Shown piece after piece: positions 33,523 through 35,705 of a DNA stretch of 35,705 nucleotides. The first letter of the stretch is position 1, and every line of letters starts with the position of its first letter. The DNA lies in contig SXID01000235.1 in assembly GCA_005772955.1 (NCBI GenBank), positions 1 to 35,705 on the forward strand, given 5' to 3'. The notes under the pieces are model-generated. The model was not told where the DNA came from. It worked only from the letters and a program-made list of their open reading frames with translations, and did not search any database. The DNA is from Planctomycetia bacterium (GTDB taxonomy: Bacteria > Planctomycetota > Planctomycetia > Gemmatales > Gemmataceae). A program made the translations under genes and the position numbers.

Positions 33523-35430
33523 ATGGCAGAACTCGAAGCGATCACTGACATTCAGGCCGATCCGAAAAAATCGGCAGTCGTGGCCCGTCAGTACGGGCGT
33601 CGATTCCCGCTCACCCCGAACCGGCCGCTCAATCTCGGCCGGGACGAGGGGAAGATGGACATCGCCATCCCCGAAGACGACCAGATCTCCCGCTTCCAGG
33701 CGGTTCTCACCTGGGAACCGGCCAAGGAGATGCTGACCGTCCAGACGCGTCCCAACAGTCCCGGCTACCCCAACGCGCCAGCCAACCAGACACTCGTCTT
33801 CGACGAGAAAGTTAAGAAACTGGTGGAGTCGCCAGAGGGCAATTGCGTCGTCGGGCGTGACGGATCATTCTGGATCGGGCAGACCCGGTTCACACTGCAC
33901 AGCGAAGAGGGAGTACAGCAAGAAAGCCCGGCGGACATGACCATCGCGCCGCGCCGGGAGGAGAAGACCCGGGCGCAACTCGAAGATATTCCGTTCGCGA
34001 ACCCGGCTGCGGCGCTGCGCGCGATGGAGAGCCTGCCCAACACGATCCGCGCGATCACCACCGAACAGGCACTGTTCCGGCAGATGCTCCGCGTCATCAT
34101 GGACGCGATGCCACGGGCCGACGCGGCCGCCATCGTCCGCATCCCGCCGGATTGCCCGCCCAACGAGAAACGCCTCAACTTACTTGAGTTCAACGTTCGG
34201 CCCAAAACGTCACACGCGTCGGACGGCTTCAACCCGTCGAAGCGATTGGCGCACCGCGCGATCACCGAACGCCGGCGTAGTTGCCTGCACTGTTGGTCGC
34301 CCGAATCGGCCGGTGGCGGGGCTGAACTCACGATGGCTGCTGCGTCCGCCCAGGGGATCACGCCATGGGCCATCTGTACGCCGTTCCAGGACGGCTCGAA
34401 GTACGCGCTCTACGTCGCTGGGCAGACCAACGGCCAGTGGAACATTCTCGATAAGTCCGCGCAGGACAAGATTGTCAATGACCTCACGCAGTACCAGAAG
34501 TTCGGCGAACTCTTCGTCGGCATGATCGAGACCACACTGCGAGTGAGCCGCCTCACCGAGCAGAACAAGGTGATCCGCCGGGCATGGCCCCAGAGCCTCT
34601 GGAAGTACCTCGACAATCCGGCCGAACTGGAACGGATGTTGGTCCCAGTAGAGAAGGAAATCACGACGCTGTTCTGCGACCTGCGGAACTACTCGCTGTT
34701 CGCGTCGCAGCACTCGAGCGAGTTGCTCGCCTCTCAGCGCGAGATCGGTAACGCGCTGAACACGATGGCCTCGACGATCACGGACCGTGACGGCGTGGTG
34801 GGCGGGTTCCGCGGCGATGCGGTACTCGGGTTCTGGGGTTGGCCCACACTGCAGGAGCGTCAGGTCGGTCTGGCCGCCCGCGCCGCGATCTCAATCGCGG
34901 GGCGCCTCGGGGACTGGACGCGGAGCGGACGCTGTGGGGTAGGGGTCACGCACGGCACGGCGGTCGCCGGCCGCCTCGGCGCCCACGACCTCGCGGTCGT
35001 CGATCTCTACGGCCCAGTGGTGAACCTGACGTTCCGCCTGGAAGCCATGACGAAGGCGTTCGGGGTGCCGATCATCGTCTCGCAAGAGGTTTCGCGACAG
35101 GTCGCGGAGATCGACCCGTCGGGCCGCGAGATGCTGACACGCCCGCTGGGCAAGGTGCGCGCGAAGGGGTTCCCTGAACCGCTGTGGGCGTTCGAGTTGT
35201 ATTCGGCCCCGACCGCGATCCTCCCTGACTGGCTTCGCGACGAATGGGCTTCAATGGTGGATTTATTCACGCAAGGCAAGTGGAACGACTGCTACGAGGA
35301 AATCACCACCAAGTTCCCCGACGACCCGGTGGGCAAGTGTCTGATTCGCGTGATGGACGCGACCAAACGCCGCCCGCCCGCCAACTGGGACGGCTCGTTC
35401 GTTCCGCCCGCGACGAGTGGTTCAGAGTAA
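33523..35430 (+). CDS. FHA-GAF-class III adenylate/guanylate cyclase
   Basis: This 635-residue cytoplasmic signalling protein starts at an ATG behind GGAGGAG. Domains: an FHA domain (about residues 20-125, phosphothreonine-reading), a GAF-like domain (about 180-345), and a class III nucleotide cyclase domain (about 375-560). The two metal-binding Asp are Asp386 (LFCDLRNYS) and Asp432 (FRGDAVLGF). The transition-state pair Asn501/Arg505 is in VVNLTFRLE. Asp494 sits at the usual Asp/Thr base-contact position. However, the base-contact Lys expected shortly before GD (K-F-x-GD) is a Gly here. The family makes cAMP or cGMP from ATP or GTP. FHA links it to Ser/Thr kinase signalling, which is expanded in planctomycetes. 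No membrane span is seen. Confidence 0.92.
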   Translation: MAELEAITDIQADPKKSAVVARQYGRRFPLTPNRPLNLGRDEGKMDIAIPEDDQISRFQAVLTWEPAKEMLTVQTRPNSPGYPNAPANQTLVFDEKVKKLVESPEGNCVVGRDGSFWIGQTRFTLHSEEGVQQESPADMTIAPRREEKTRAQLEDIPFANPAAALRAMESLPNTIRAITTEQALFRQMLRVIMDAMPRADAAAIVRIPPDCPPNEKRLNLLEFNVRPKTSHASDGFNPSKRLAHRAITERRRSCLHCWSPESAGGGAELTMAAASAQGITPWAICTPFQDGSKYALYVAGQTNGQWNILDKSAQDKIVNDLTQYQKFGELFVGMIETTLRVSRLTEQNKVIRRAWPQSLWKYLDNPAELERMLVPVEKEITTLFCDLRNYSLFASQHSSELLASQREIGNALNTMASTITDRDGVVGGFRGDAVLGFWGWPTLQERQVGLAARAAISIAGRLGDWTRSGRCGVGVTHGTAVAGRLGAHDLAVVDLYGPVVNLTFRLEAMTKAFGVPIIVSQEVSRQVAEIDPSGREMLTRPLGKVRAKGFPEPLWAFELYSAPTAILPDWLRDEWASMVDLFTQGKWNDCYEEITTKFPDDPVGKCLIRVMDATKRRPPANWDGSFVPPATSGSE

Positions 35431-35700
35431 ATCGATCAGAAGTCGCAGCGCATCACCGCCGGCGCGGGTACGCAGTCCCTCCGGCGCGATTCCGTTGTTC
35501 ACGAAACGTACGCTCTCATCGCCAAAACAACGTTCGCGTCCACGAAGTGCCAGATCCGAGCGGCCATCAGACACATGTCGCATATTCGACAGGAAGGGCG
35601 TTACCCTGCTCGTCCGCTGGCCCTCCGCAAAGCAGCGATTCCAGGCTGTCGCCTTGGAGTTTGCCATGCGGTTTCGTGTTGCCGTGACTTCGTTGGTCAT
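35422..35700 (-). CDS. Uncertain 92-residue hypothetical protein at window edge
   Basis: A minus-strand frame of 92 residues ends inside the last codons of the cyclase gene (9-base overlap) and is open to the window edge, so it may start outside the window. I recognise no family. It is rich in Arg and ends ALRLLIDLL. No Shine-Dalgarno sequence can be judged. It might be a real small gene, the end of a longer one, or a chance frame in high-GC DNA. Nothing else is visible in 35431-35705. Confidence 0.25.
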   Translation of the reverse strand: MTNEVTATRNRMANSKATAWNRCFAEGQRTSRVTPFLSNMRHVSDGRSDLALRGRERCFGDESVRFVNNGIAPEGLRTRAGGDALRLLIDLL

Positions 35701-35705
35701 CGAGA

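Overview
This window is high-GC DNA from a planctomycete, most likely of the Gemmata/Gemmataceae type. This is inferred from protein families that are typical of that phylum: a DUF1501 Tat protein paired with a DUF1549/DUF1553 protein, a DUF1559 pilin-like protein, DUF4159, an FHA-GAF-adenylate cyclase, and many exported TPR proteins. No rRNA, tRNA, CRISPR array or complete insertion sequence was seen. Intergenic spaces are rich in long, near-perfect palindromes.

Bases 1-16055 hold a long run of minus-strand genes. In transcription order these are a TPR/beta-repeat protein (13243-15726), a giant exported TPR/beta-repeat protein of about 2,475 residues (5620-13047), an ExbB/TolQ-type proton channel, two ExbD/TolR proteins, a DUF1549/DUF1553 protein and a DUF1501 protein. 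Divergent from them, on the plus strand (16056-19852), lie a one-pass proline-rich membrane protein, a multi-pass membrane protein with a C-terminal DUF4159 domain, and a third exported TPR protein. Together they look like an envelope machine: a proton-driven motor in the inner membrane, plus very large periplasmic TPR scaffolds, with no TonB or TolA homologue in sight. This is the best candidate here for an undescribed system.

Bases 19973-24634 are a minus-strand set of exported or surface proteins: a small lipoprotein with a DUF1559 pilin-like gene, a Tat-exported alpha/beta hydrolase, and a phosphate-selective-porin-like outer-membrane protein. Bases 24725-25573 are a decayed zone with two gene remnants, the 3' part of a glutamine-amidotransferase-type hydrolase and a Uma2-type nuclease carrying an in-frame stop.

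Bases 25574-29102 (plus strand) carry metabolic genes: trpF, a ROK sugar-kinase-like protein that lacks the usual cysteine zinc loop, a HisN-type histidinol-phosphatase, and an exported cupredoxin. Facing the cupredoxin gene across a double-hairpin terminator is a 1,342-residue protein (29218-33246) that joins a roughly ten-haem cytochrome c region to an LVIVD-repeat propeller-like region. It has a recognisable TTGACA promoter. The window ends with an FHA-GAF-class III cyclase gene (33523-35430) and an uncertain minus-strand reading frame at the right edge.
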